From the NCBI GenBank assembly GCA_007679095.1, contig VEFU01000013.1, forward strand, positions 1-64,000: a stretch of DNA of 64,000 nt. Direction: 5' to 3'. The notes under the pieces were generated by a model. It saw only the letters and a list, made by a program, of their open reading frames with translations, did not search any database and was not told the origin of the DNA. How positions within the stretch are numbered: the first letter of the stretch is position 1; the number at the start of each line of letters is the position of its first letter. Below are positions 29,990 through 38,809 of this stretch, one piece after another. The position numbers and the translations under genes were made by a program. Source of the DNA: Paenibacillus bovis (lineage in GTDB: Bacteria > Bacillota > Bacilli > Bacillales > Bacillaceae_C).

Positions 29990-30031
29990 AACAAAAACAA
30001 ACCTTAATCAAAATATTTCGACTAAGGTTTG
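29990..30031 (-). terminator. Terminator of the M42 peptidase gene
   Basis: AAACCTTAGTCGAAA / ATTTTGATTAAGGTTT followed on the minus strand by GTTTTTGTTTT, directly after the stop at 30038. Confidence 0.85.
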
Positions 30032-30037
30032 ATCATT

Positions 30038-31093
30038 TTATATTGTTGTAATGGGTGATAATACATATGCATATAATAATTTTTCTGTATTCATTAACGA
30101 CGTTTCATGTGTTCTTTCAAATGCATGTGATGCTTCAATGCCAGGCCCAACCAAACCATGGACGATGTCATGACCTGATCGTATAGCTGCTGATGCATCT
30201 GAACCATAATAAGGATATATATCAACTTTATAATCAATATTATGTTGTTTGGCTAAATTAACTAGATGTTTCCGTAAGCCAAGATGATATGGTCCACTAG
30301 AGTCTTTTGCACAGATAGAAACTGTATATTCATCTGAAGCTTGGCCGTCACCTAAAGCGCCCATATCAACAGCCAAGTATTCAACTGTTTCAGGGCTAAT
30401 ATTTGAGTTCCCGCCATATCCAATTTCTTCATTATTAGAAATAAGAAAATGTGTTGTATATGGAAGCTTAATTCCTTCCTCCGAGATTTGTTTGATTAAA
30501 CGTAATAAAATGGCAGTACTTGCTTTATCATCTAAATGACGTGATTTTATGTAGCCACTTTTCGTAATTTGAACGCGTGGATCAAAGGAAACAAAATCAC
30601 CAACATTGATACCTAATTTTCTCGTTTCTTCTTCACTATTTGTAAGCTCATCAATACGTACTTCTATATTGTCTTCGTTTCTTTTTGCATCCCCTGCATC
30701 CTTATATACATGAACAGATGTCTGCTTCATTAAAATAGTCCCTGTATAAACTTTTCCTGATTCAGTTTCAATTTCACAATATTCACCTTCAACCGAATTC
30801 CAGCGGTAGCCGCCAATCATGGAAAGTTTCAAACGTCCATTTGCTTTAATTTCCTTAACCATAGCACCTAACGTATCGACATGGGCCGTTAACATCCGAT
30901 GCTGTTGAACATTTTCTCCAGGTACTGTGATCAGTAAGCCACCTTTTCGATTTCGCTTCATTTCTATTTTCGAGTTTGCTAAATATTGCTCACAAAAATC
31001 GATAACTCTTTTTGTATTTCCCGAGGGACTTGGTATAGAAACGAGTTCTTTAATTAATTGCATAGTTTCATTTACATTAATATTTGTATTCAT
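30038..31093 (-). CDS. M42-family metallo-aminopeptidase
   Basis: 351 aa. The dinuclear zinc site of M42 peptidases is visible: His in TAHVDTLGAMV, Asp in SRHLDDKAS, catalytic Glu pair in SNNEEIGYGGN, Asp in VDMGALG and the last His in EASHAFERTH. A PDZ-like insert lies at about residues 75-165. Cytoplasmic peptidases of this type form tetrahedral dodecamers and trim small peptides. Similar in size to B. subtilis YsdC/YtoP. 26 bases downstream of 31119-31766, so probably co-transcribed. Confidence 0.88.
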   Translation of the reverse strand: MNTNINVNETMQLIKELVSIPSPSGNTKRVIDFCEQYLANSKIEMKRNRKGGLLITVPGENVQQHRMLTAHVDTLGAMVKEIKANGRLKLSMIGGYRWNSVEGEYCEIETESGKVYTGTILMKQTSVHVYKDAGDAKRNEDNIEVRIDELTNSEEETRKLGINVGDFVSFDPRVQITKSGYIKSRHLDDKASTAILLRLIKQISEEGIKLPYTTHFLISNNEEIGYGGNSNISPETVEYLAVDMGALGDGQASDEYTVSICAKDSSGPYHLGLRKHLVNLAKQHNIDYKVDIYPYYGSDASAAIRSGHDIVHGLVGPGIEASHAFERTHETSLMNTEKLLYAYVLSPITTI

Positions 31094-31118
31094 TTTCTTA
31101 GCTCCTAACTGTTCCTAT

Positions 31119-31766
31119 CTAGTTGTTGGAATTGATTAATTCAATAAAGCGAGCAATATATTCCTCATTCTTTGTTGTAATCGGAATACATAGTATTTTA
31201 TCTGATTCAGGCAAAATTTCATCAAATAAATTAATTGCAGATACTTTGATACCTACTACATCATTAGTATCATGCTTTGAATAAATAACTTCTTCATCAG
31301 AAAATGTAAGTTCCTTTAAGCCACTCATTTCGAGAAAAGAATGAACTTGTTTCTCTTCGTTCATTTGCTGAAAGACTTCTTCATCAATAATATAGAAGTC
31401 AATCATACCAGCAGCCATTTGAGCTGTTAACTTTTGTAAATCTATTCCTACTTGCATATTTGCATCATTGCCAGAAGATTGTAATGTTTGAATAAATACA
31501 CGAGAATCATCTTGCTCATCTTCAGATAATAGTGCTTTATTTACTTTTTCTTCAAACTGTTGAACTGCATCTGGGAATATTAATTCATTCGTAATTACGA
31601 TATTTAATACATCCTCCTTTTTGGATGTTGCATCATAAATAATGTAGGAGAGAACTGCAATTACTATTATCCCAATAATGAAATGATAACGATAATAATC
31701 CCAAATATATTTCATCTTATCTTTTGTACTTAATGGTGCTAATATTTCTCTTAGCGGCTTTTTCAA
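31119..31766 (-). CDS. Hypothetical membrane-anchored protein
   Basis: 215 aa. One membrane helix at about residues 28-48 (YHFIIGIIVIAVLSYIIYDA) follows a charged cytoplasmic start with KMKYIWDYYRYHF, a short pattern seen at the start of several Firmicute single-pass proteins. The remaining about 165 residues are soluble and probably extracellular, acidic, Cys-free, with no motif I recognise. Upstream of the M42 gene on one transcript. No function assigned. Confidence 0.7.
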   Translation of the reverse strand: MKKPLREILAPLSTKDKMKYIWDYYRYHFIIGIIVIAVLSYIIYDATSKKEDVLNIVITNELIFPDAVQQFEEKVNKALLSEDEQDDSRVFIQTLQSSGNDANMQVGIDLQKLTAQMAAGMIDFYIIDEEVFQQMNEEKQVHSFLEMSGLKELTFSDEEVIYSKHDTNDVVGIKVSAINLFDEILPESDKILCIPITTKNEEYIARFIELINSNN

Positions 31767-32038
31767 AAATCTTCACTCCACTTTCCAAGCAATATGAATA
31801 TTCTTTATAATTTATATTTTACAATACAATCTATTTCTTTTCTATTTAAGTTTCTTCATTTTTAAAAAAGAAAGAGATTAAGCATTGATATGTGATTCGC
31901 GATACCATAAATCTTTGTGTTTCCTTCTCGAAAGGCCATCAAATATGGAGAAACAATCGCTGCTAAATCCAAGTATTTCGCTGTAAATAATCATAAACTG
32001 CAATGTCATGGCATTGTAAGTTTTTTAATAGAAATCTA

Positions 32039-32067
32039 TTGCATATTTACGAAAATTATAATAGAAT
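32039..32067 (+). promoter_or_regulatory. metI promoter
   Basis: TTGCAT (32039-32044), 17 bases, TAGAAT (32062-32067), about 35 bases before the S-box. The rest of the gap 31767-32100 holds nothing else recognisable. Confidence 0.7.
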
Positions 32068-32100
32068 AATGAAAATTGGACCAATAAATTAATATGTAAT

Positions 32101-32207
32101 CTTATCAAGAGAGGCGGAGGGAATTGGCCCTAAGATGTCTCAGCAACCGGCCATATTGGCAAAGGTGCTAATTCCAATAGGCAGAAATTTGCCTAAAAGA
32201 TAAGAAG
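32101..32207 (+). promoter_or_regulatory. SAM-I (S-box) riboswitch
   Basis: Canonical blocks in order: CTTATCAAGAGAGGCGGAGG, GGCCCTAAGATG, TCTCAGCAACCGG, AAAGGTGCTAATTCC and a closing AGATAAG. It binds S-adenosylmethionine and turns off the methionine gene downstream by termination. Confidence 0.97.
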
Positions 32208-32220
32208 AATGACTCAATCA

Positions 32221-32254
32221 AATGGATCTTCTTCTTATAGAAGGTCCATTTTTT
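32221..32254 (+). terminator. S-box terminator
   Basis: 11-bp stem AATGGATCTTC / GAAGGTCCATT then TTTTT. The downstream half of the expression platform. Confidence 0.93.
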
Positions 32255-32283
32255 ATAACTTCATTTTAAAAGGGCTGATAAAC

Positions 32284-33405
32284 ATGACGAAAAAAATAGA
32301 AACTAGATTAGTTCAGTTAGGTAATAAAAGTGATCCTAAAACAGGTGCAGTGAGTACACCTATCTATTTATCTACCGCTTATCAACATGAAGGGCTAGGT
32401 AAATCCACTGGTTATGATTATTCACGTACTAAAAATCCTACACGCGCTATTTTAGAAGAAGGAATTGCTAATCTAGAGGGTGGAGATGCAGGTTTTGCAT
32501 GTAGCACTGGCATGGCAGCTATTCAATTAGTTTTATCATTGTTTCGCTCTGGAGATGAATTAATTGTACCTGAAGATATTTATGGTGGCACTTACCGTTT
32601 ATTAAAGCAATACGCAGAGATGTACAATATACAAACAACTTATACAGAATTTAAAGATGTTCTAGAAACAGAACAACTCATTACGAATAAAACGAAAGCT
32701 CTTTTTATTGAAACACCAACAAACCCTTTAATGCAGGAAATTGATATACAGGAATACGCTGAACTTGCTAACCGTCATCAATTATTATTGATTGTGGATA
32801 ATACATTCTTAACTCCATATTTCCAGCAACCAATCACTTTAGGTGCTGATATCGTAATTCATAGTGGAACAAAATATATCGGTGGCCACAATGATGTTCT
32901 AGCAGGTATTGTTGTTGCAAAAGGGCAAGAGCTTTGTGATAAATTAGCTACTAACCATAATGCGATTGGAGCAACTCTCTCCCCATCAGACTGTTGGTTA
33001 TTAATAAGAGGACTTAAGACACTACATTTACGTATGAAACAACATGACTACAATGCAAAAAAAATTGTAGAGTATTTAGAACAAGAACCTTTAGTAACAG
33101 ATGTCCTATACGCTGGTAAAGGTGGAATGGTATCTTTCCGTCTAGCAAAGAGCGAATGGATAGCTCCGTTCCTTGAAAATCTGCAATTAATTACCTTTGC
33201 AGAAAGCCTAGGTGGTGTGGAAAGCTTTATTACCTATCCTTCTACTCAAACACACGCTGATATTCCAGAAGAAGATCGAAACCGACGTGGTGTTGATAAT
33301 CGTTTATTACGTTTTTCTGTTGGTGTGGAAGAAGTAGAGGATTTAATTGCTGATTTACAACAAGTCTTTACATTATTAAGTAAAGAAGTACACCAAAGCT
33401 TATAA
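32284..33405 (+). CDS. metI: MetI, cystathionine gamma-synthase / O-acetylhomoserine thiolyase
   Basis: 373 aa, identical in length to B. subtilis MetI. PLP enzyme of the Cys/Met metabolism family: YSRTKNPTR, SSGMAAIQ-like CSTGMAAIQLVLSLF, VDNTFLTPYFQQP, the PLP Lys in HSGTKYIGGHND, and ESFITYPSTQTHADIPEE. Start is ATG 32284 with AAAAGGG 9 bases upstream; a longer frame would read through the riboswitch terminator. Makes cystathionine or homocysteine for methionine. The usual partner metC is not adjacent. Controlled by the SAM riboswitch. Confidence 0.95.
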   Translation: MTKKIETRLVQLGNKSDPKTGAVSTPIYLSTAYQHEGLGKSTGYDYSRTKNPTRAILEEGIANLEGGDAGFACSTGMAAIQLVLSLFRSGDELIVPEDIYGGTYRLLKQYAEMYNIQTTYTEFKDVLETEQLITNKTKALFIETPTNPLMQEIDIQEYAELANRHQLLLIVDNTFLTPYFQQPITLGADIVIHSGTKYIGGHNDVLAGIVVAKGQELCDKLATNHNAIGATLSPSDCWLLIRGLKTLHLRMKQHDYNAKKIVEYLEQEPLVTDVLYAGKGGMVSFRLAKSEWIAPFLENLQLITFAESLGGVESFITYPSTQTHADIPEEDRNRRGVDNRLLRFSVGVEEVEDLIADLQQVFTLLSKEVHQSL

Positions 33406-33471
33406 TAGTAAAATATTCATGCTCCTCAGCGTAGAAAATAAAGATTGCTATAACCAATAATAATGTCCCCA

Positions 33472-33512
33472 CTAAAATTAATAGATTAGTGGGGACTTGC
33501 CATTTGCTTTTT
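33472..33512. terminator. Hairpin terminator after metI
   Basis: GTCCCCACT / AGTGGGGAC. A TTTTTT run lies 15 bases further on the plus strand. No gene in the rest of 33406-33656. Confidence 0.65.
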
Positions 33513-33656
33513 TATGAACAAGAATTTATAGAAGGCATTGTACTATCAAGAATATTATTACCGAAGCTTTTTCCATTAATGGCATCTACACTGCTTAAAT
33601 ACAAATTATAACCATTTCCAAACCTTAAGTTGCTCTAAGCTTCATTAACATAATCA

Positions 33657-35405
33657 TTAAACATTTGGATTTAGTCTTTTCTGTTCCCGTTGCTGGTTTA
33701 GCATTTGCTCTAATATTTTCTGAATTACTTTCGTTTCAACTGTAGCATTTGTTGGATGAGCTAAATTTATTTCTTCTAATGGATCTCGAGTAATGTTATA
33801 TAATTCGAATTCTTCTTCTACTGGCGTTGTTTTTATTTTCGTTACAGAGATAGAAGCTTCTGTATCATCTGTGATAGGAACTCCGTCTTTCGTTCTAACT
33901 TGGACATCTTCAACACCTGGATTACTCCAAAACTGTGGATTATCAAAGTAACGAGAAAATTTCCAGATTTCTTCTACTTCATTTCCTGGTGTCTTTAACT
34001 TTGCAATTACTGCTTCAATATGATTTGGCTGCTCGACGGACTCATATGGTTTACCGATTAAACTTACTTGATTCAAACCTCTTGTTACATCATCGTCTGT
34101 CATAAAATAAACTGGTTCATGAATACTAGAACAATCACTCTCATTTTTTATTACGGAAGCTAAATTTCTCCCTACAAACGGACGAACCTCTGTATGGTCT
34201 TTACTTAATATTTTCTTTACTTCCTCCTCATCAATATTGGCAAGCCCGAGTAAAGTAGGAATAACATCCACATGACTTGTTAAGGGTTCAAATGTATTCC
34301 TTCCTGAGAATAACTCCGGACTATGGATGATGAAAGGAACATGGGTTGTTTCTTCATACGTGTTATACCACTTTTGGAATAGTCCTCCATGAGCACCAAG
34401 TAAATCACCGTGATCACTAGTAAAAATAATGATGGTATTATCATAGAACTTAGATTGTTTTAATGTATCTACAATTTTATACATTTCGTCATCTACTTGT
34501 TTCTGTAATGAGAAATAGAGCTGTCGCAAAAATTCACTGTCTTTAGTTGGTTGAAATGCCTGTTGGTACACTTCTTTATAACTTTGTTGTGCTACTGGCT
34601 TGGTTAATAATGACTCGTTTGCTGTTGGAGCTGCGGGAATAGCAGGCATATTTTCACTCACATTAAATTCAAAGCGTGGATCAATACGTGAGAGAAGTCC
34701 ATAAAGCGTAATATCATGTGGATTCACAAAGGATGATACGATCAACCAAGGTGAATCATTTTCATCTTCTTCGAGTGAATCAATTAATTCGACAACTTGC
34801 TTTGAATATATTACATCCCTTCCACTGACACCATGTGCAGCTGATGAACCTGAATTTCTTGGATCACTACCATGTGGTTCAGGTCCTATCCAGCCATCAA
34901 ACCCATAATCATCTAATCGATTAGCATTTACATAATATTGTTCTTTTTCTTGATTTGGTATTCCGGTATGTTGATCATAGCTCGTTAATCCATTATGGCT
35001 ACCAGGTTGCAGAATATCTGCTTCAGAAATATGCCACTTTCCTTTCCAAAAAGTTCGATAACCTGCTGCACGAAAATAATCCCCTAGAGTTGGAACTGTG
35101 TTTGGATCTAGCCAAAACACATCGGGATCATATCCCCCTTTTGCAATTCCTGTCGTTTGGGTAACACCATGTAAGGAAGGATATTGCCCTGTAAATAATG
35201 TAGCTCGACTAGGAGCACATGCAACACTACCAATATAATGATTCATAAACTCGATACCATTATCCCGTAATAGTTCGTGTGTCCTTAAATTTTCTTTACA
35301 CCATGCTTTAAGTTCACTATTATCATAAACAGTTGGAAAACGTTCTTCATCTACCATCAAAAAAAGAATATTAGGTCTTTGCTTTTTCTTCTTTTTGGAC
35401 AACAA
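33657..35405 (-). CDS. Sulfatase (formylglycine-dependent, type I)
   Basis: 582 aa cytoplasmic arylsulfatase-family enzyme, no signal peptide. The Cys-type maturation motif is ACAPSRATLFTGQ (C-x-P-S-R), the Cys being converted to formylglycine. Metal ligands are in ILFLMVDEERFP (with D but an atypical second acidic position), and FTSDHGDLLGAHGG supplies the Asp-His pair. Start is TTG near 35405 after GAAGG. No sulfatase-maturing enzyme gene is in the window. Substrate unknown. Beside a nucleoside hydrolase and a sugar-oxidoreductase cluster. Confidence 0.88.
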   Translation of the reverse strand: MLSKKKKKQRPNILFLMVDEERFPTVYDNSELKAWCKENLRTHELLRDNGIEFMNHYIGSVACAPSRATLFTGQYPSLHGVTQTTGIAKGGYDPDVFWLDPNTVPTLGDYFRAAGYRTFWKGKWHISEADILQPGSHNGLTSYDQHTGIPNQEKEQYYVNANRLDDYGFDGWIGPEPHGSDPRNSGSSAAHGVSGRDVIYSKQVVELIDSLEEDENDSPWLIVSSFVNPHDITLYGLLSRIDPRFEFNVSENMPAIPAAPTANESLLTKPVAQQSYKEVYQQAFQPTKDSEFLRQLYFSLQKQVDDEMYKIVDTLKQSKFYDNTIIIFTSDHGDLLGAHGGLFQKWYNTYEETTHVPFIIHSPELFSGRNTFEPLTSHVDVIPTLLGLANIDEEEVKKILSKDHTEVRPFVGRNLASVIKNESDCSSIHEPVYFMTDDDVTRGLNQVSLIGKPYESVEQPNHIEAVIAKLKTPGNEVEEIWKFSRYFDNPQFWSNPGVEDVQVRTKDGVPITDDTEASISVTKIKTTPVEEEFELYNITRDPLEEINLAHPTNATVETKVIQKILEQMLNQQREQKRLNPNV

Positions 35406-35499
35406 TCATCACTACCTTCATATGAAATTCCTTTTATTAACATATGATGGTATAGAGAAAATGGTTTGGATGATATTAAAATATTAAGAAAAACCTCCC

Positions 35500-36444
35500 T
35501 CATATTGCTCTTATCATTGTTTTTAGAAAGTCAGCTTTAAATTCGTTATAGTTGAAATCAAAAGCTATTTTATCAATTGTTTCAGCAGGCTCTTCATCTG
35601 GATTCGCTCGAAAGTCAGCAATCGTTCTGCCTCTAGATTGTTCTGAAGTATCTATCGTAACCCTTCGATTTACATAAACAAATTGTTCTGGAGCAATAAC
35701 CGCGTATAAAGTAAGAACATCGTGTACAGGTGGTCCAGCTAGACCAGGTATTAACTCTTCATATGCTTTATCATAGTATCGAAGGGTAGCATCTAAAATA
35801 TTTTTAAAAGGATTGTCTGCATTTTCCTTAATATATTGGAGCATCTCTTGGTCCACAACTGCTTTATTCGTAATATTTAACGGAATGATGGTAACATTTC
35901 TTCCTTTTTCCAAAACTAGATTACTTGCAATCGGGTCACCATAATAATTAGCTTCGGCAACAGCAGTTATATTACCGGGATACAAAAATGCTCCCCCCAT
36001 GGAGAAGATACTATTTACAGAGTTTACCACTTCATCTCCTGCCAATATAAATGCCATTGCAAGTGATGTTGATCTACCTGTATCAACAATTGTCAGCTCA
36101 TTTTTATATTCATTTATTATATCAATCGCTTTTTGAAAGCCGAATACTTTTGGATTTATATCCTCCGGAACCTTAATTGGTCCTAATCCATCACTACCGT
36201 GTATTTCCGGATAGTATGTGACAAACTCACCTGAAAACGGTCCCTTTGCACCACCAATGATTGGAATGTCCTCTCTTCCAGCTAAGGAGAGTAAAAAAGC
36301 GGTATTATCCCTCGCCTGCTCCTCTGTCACATTTCCATATCCTGTAACTACTCCAACTAAATCAAGCTCAGGATGTAGTAAACAATACATAATCGCTATG
36401 GCATCATCGATTCCTGGATCACCAAATAAAAGTATTTTCTTCAC
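35500..36444 (-). CDS. Nucleoside hydrolase (IUNH family)
   Basis: 314 aa from GTG 36444, which follows GAGG by 8 bases; the longer frame begins inside that SD. Ca2+ site motif near the N-terminus is GDPGIDDAIAI, and PPVHDVLTLYAVI carries the catalytic-loop His and Asp. The first Asp of the usual DTDPGxDD motif is replaced (FGDPGIDD), so activity or metal binding may be altered. Hydrolyses the N-glycosidic bond of nucleosides. Same strand as the sulfatase, about 95 bases apart. Confidence 0.87.
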   Translation of the reverse strand: MKKILLFGDPGIDDAIAIMYCLLHPELDLVGVVTGYGNVTEEQARDNTAFLLSLAGREDIPIIGGAKGPFSGEFVTYYPEIHGSDGLGPIKVPEDINPKVFGFQKAIDIINEYKNELTIVDTGRSTSLAMAFILAGDEVVNSVNSIFSMGGAFLYPGNITAVAEANYYGDPIASNLVLEKGRNVTIIPLNITNKAVVDQEMLQYIKENADNPFKNILDATLRYYDKAYEELIPGLAGPPVHDVLTLYAVIAPEQFVYVNRRVTIDTSEQSRGRTIADFRANPDEEPAETIDKIAFDFNYNEFKADFLKTMIRAI

Positions 36445-36507
36445 CCAAATCACCTCTAGACAAAATATGATGTGAAAAGGGCGATTGTCACTATATAAAT
36501 ACTTGAA

Positions 36508-36535
36508 ACTAAAAAAGAGACCAATGGCCTCTTTT
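36508..36535 (-). terminator. Terminator after small gene 36541-36660
   Basis: GAGGCCATTGGTCTC followed by TTTTTT on the minus strand. Confidence 0.75.
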
Positions 36536-36540
36536 GTTTG

Positions 36541-36660
36541 TTACTTTCCTTTATCTACTTCATCTGCTAACTGCTTTAATGATTTTACTTTACCATGAGG
36601 ATTTTGAGATTGTTTTCTATCTTTAAACCGACGTTCTTCTTCTCGTTTTGGATGGCTCAT
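36541..36660 (-). CDS. Small basic hypothetical protein, 39 aa
   Basis: Encodes MSHPKREEERRFKDRKQ and ends KSLKQLADEVDKGK. SD AAAGGAG lies before the ATG and a terminator follows the stop. Highly charged with no hydrophobic core. It resembles the short Bacillaceae proteins annotated only as DUF6254, from memory. Function unknown. Confidence 0.7.
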   Translation of the reverse strand: MSHPKREEERRFKDRKQSQNPHGKVKSLKQLADEVDKGK

Positions 36661-36687
36661 ATAAGGAAATTCTCCTTTGCTTAATAA

Positions 36688-36870
36688 TTAGTGCATGCCT
36701 TTCCATTCACCTTGGTTTTTAGATGCCTTTTCTTTTTTTGCTTTATTTTTATGAGCTTGGTTTGCTTGTGCGCTTCCAAACTCTTTCCCAAATTCACTAT
36801 CTACTTTACTAGAGTCAAACCCCTTTTTATTTTTCTGCTTTGCATCATTTTTCTTCGTTCGTTTAGCCAA
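36688..36870 (-). CDS. Small Lys/Gln-rich protein, possible gamma-type SASP-like
   Basis: 60 aa from TTG 36870, which follows AAAGGAGGG by 7 bases. The segment SEFGKEFGSAQANQAHKNK recalls the EFASE/NAQQ repeats of gamma-type spore proteins, but only one unit is present and the rest is Lys-rich. The longer reading to 36936 lacks an SD. Spore-protein identity is a guess. Confidence 0.6.
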   Translation of the reverse strand: MAKRTKKNDAKQKNKKGFDSSKVDSEFGKEFGSAQANQAHKNKAKKEKASKNQGEWKGMH

Positions 36871-36939
36871 GTATATCCCTCCTTTTTTTGTAGTATGATA
36901 ATTGCCGGAGGAAATATACATCATATTGGCATACAATAT

Positions 36940-37482
36940 TCAGTCGGTTTTATCGATATATTGTTGTAACTGAATCATCTCATTTGCTAAGTTATGGAGC
37001 CTTTCGATAATATTTTTATCGACTAATTCACTTTCGTCATCAAACGCATCATTTGTTACAAAGACATTACTGTAAGGGACAATTCCTTTTAAATAAGCAA
37101 GGATAGGTCTTAATTGATATTCCCCTACGAGAAAATGTTTTTCTGAACCAGCTAACGTAACAATCCCTGTTACTTTTGATTTTAATCCATTTATAGGCAA
37201 ATGATCTAACAGATTTTTTAGAGAACCTGTAATGGATGCCTGATAAATTGGGCTACCAAATACTAACAAATCAGCATTTACTATTTTTTGAACCACATTC
37301 CAAGTATCTTTATTATAAAATGATAATGGACTTCCATTCACCAATTCGATTTCATAATCCTTTAAATCAATTAATTCTGTTTCGATCGTAGGGTCAATCT
37401 TCTTTGCAGCCGATAATACTTCTTCAATAACATTGTATGTTTTCCAACCTGCAAGAGATCCCGATATACCGACTAGTTTCAT
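36940..37482 (-). CDS. NADPH-dependent FMN reductase family protein
   Basis: 180 aa flavodoxin-fold reductase: MKLVGISGSLAGWKTYNVI, ADLLVFGSPIYQASITGSLKNLLD (FMN phosphate and ring loops), and VTGIVTLAGSEKHF. Start is ATG 37482 after AAGGGTGAGAG; the longer frame begins in the upstream gene's terminator. Possibly supplies reduced FMN or reduces quinones. Adjacent to the sugar dehydrogenases but separated from them by a terminator. Confidence 0.83.
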   Translation of the reverse strand: MKLVGISGSLAGWKTYNVIEEVLSAAKKIDPTIETELIDLKDYEIELVNGSPLSFYNKDTWNVVQKIVNADLLVFGSPIYQASITGSLKNLLDHLPINGLKSKVTGIVTLAGSEKHFLVGEYQLRPILAYLKGIVPYSNVFVTNDAFDDESELVDKNIIERLHNLANEMIQLQQYIDKTD

Positions 37483-37530
37483 TGTGCTCTCACCCTTATC
37501 TATTATTACATAAATTTTAACATAGAATTG

Positions 37531-37592
37531 AAAAAAGCCGTAAACCATTGACTGAACCGTCTCCTTGTTGGATAGGTTCACCGGCTTACGGC
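37531..37592 (-). terminator. Terminator of the AraC-ThuA-Gfo/Idh cluster
   Basis: A long stem GCCGTAA / TTACGGC with inner GGTGAACC / GGTTCA pairing, followed on the minus strand by TTTTTTC. Confidence 0.8.
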
Positions 37593-37598
37593 TATGTT

Positions 37599-38774
37599 CT
37601 ATTCAAGTAAATCTGCGATTCGTACCCATTGTTTTGTTTGTGAGGATTGTTCTACTGCTTCCAATACAGCTGCGTTTCTTACACCATCTTCAAAGTTTGG
37701 AAGAGGATTATACCCTTCTGCAACCCCATTTAAAAGTTCTGTTACTAAGTTTATGAATGTGTGTTCATAACCAATTATATGCCCTGCTGGCCAATATGCG
37801 CCTGCATATGGATGAAGCTCTTCAGTACAATTAATCGTTCTGAAGCCTTGTAGACCAGGTTCATCATCATGAAAATATACTTCTAAGTTATTCATGTTTT
37901 CCATATCCCAGCGAATCGAACCTTTTTCTCCGTTAATTTCAATACGGTTTCCGTTTCGGTTTCCACCTGCAAAACGAGTTGCCTCAAAAGTACCAATCGC
38001 CCCATTTTCAAATCGTGCGATAAATACACTTGCATCATCTACTTCGACTTTACCAAATTTGTCAGTGGACGCGCTTCCTGACAAACCTGAGCTTGATTCT
38101 ACTATTGGTCGTTCCTTAATAAATGTTTCTAAAATACCGGTTACTTCCTCGAACTCACCGACTAAAAAGCGTGCTAAATCGATAGAATGAGCTGCTAGGT
38201 CTCCATGAGATCCTGATCCACTAATATCTTTATTTAATCTCCATACTAATGGAAACTGTGGATCCATTATCCAATCTTGTAAATACAGGGCACGAACATG
38301 ATATATTTTCCCTAAGCGACCCTCATCTATTAATTTCTTTGCCATTTGAATAGCTGGAGAAAAACGGTAGTTATGATTAATCATGTGTATGACACCATTT
38401 TCCTGTACTGCCTTCAACATTTCCTTTGATTGCTCCAAAGTTAAGGCTAATGGTTTTTCACAAAAAACATGCTTCCCGGCTTTTGCTGCAGCAATTGCAA
38501 TTTCTGCATGGCTATTATTTGGAGTAACAATATCAATTAAATCGATATCGTCTCTTTCAATTAATTTTCTCCAATCTGTTTCATAACTGTTCCAGCCCAT
38601 CTTCTCAGCTGCTTGTTTCAAATCCTCTTCTTGGCGACCACATATAGCCTGTAAAACTGGTTCTACTTTCGGATCAAAATAAAAGGATACATCTCGGAAA
38701 GCATGTGAGTGTGCCTTCCCCATAAATTTATAACCTACCATTCCAATTCTAAGTTCCTTTTTTACATCTGCCAT
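37599..38774 (-). CDS. Gfo/Idh/MocA family oxidoreductase
   Basis: 391 aa. N-terminal Rossmann fold begins RIGMVGYKFMGKAHSHAF. The catalytic EKP motif is in VFCEKPLALTLEQSK, followed by NYRFSPAIQMAKKLI and the GDLAAHSIDLARFLVGE helix with the catalytic Asp/His. NAD(P)-dependent oxidation or 3-keto chemistry on sugars or inositols. Third in the gene order ThuA, Gfo/Idh, Gfo/Idh, a combination typical of loci degrading oxidised or 3-keto sugars. Substrate unknown. Confidence 0.88.
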   Translation of the reverse strand: MADVKKELRIGMVGYKFMGKAHSHAFRDVSFYFDPKVEPVLQAICGRQEEDLKQAAEKMGWNSYETDWRKLIERDDIDLIDIVTPNNSHAEIAIAAAKAGKHVFCEKPLALTLEQSKEMLKAVQENGVIHMINHNYRFSPAIQMAKKLIDEGRLGKIYHVRALYLQDWIMDPQFPLVWRLNKDISGSGSHGDLAAHSIDLARFLVGEFEEVTGILETFIKERPIVESSSGLSGSASTDKFGKVEVDDASVFIARFENGAIGTFEATRFAGGNRNGNRIEINGEKGSIRWDMENMNNLEVYFHDDEPGLQGFRTINCTEELHPYAGAYWPAGHIIGYEHTFINLVTELLNGVAEGYNPLPNFEDGVRNAAVLEAVEQSSQTKQWVRIADLLE

Positions 38775-38809
38775 ACATCACCGCTCCCTTTTATTAATAT
38801 TATTTGAAT

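Noticed and set aside
32209-32283. N-terminal extension of metI
   Set aside because: It would be translated from the riboswitch terminator; the ATG at 32284 has the SD and gives the family length.
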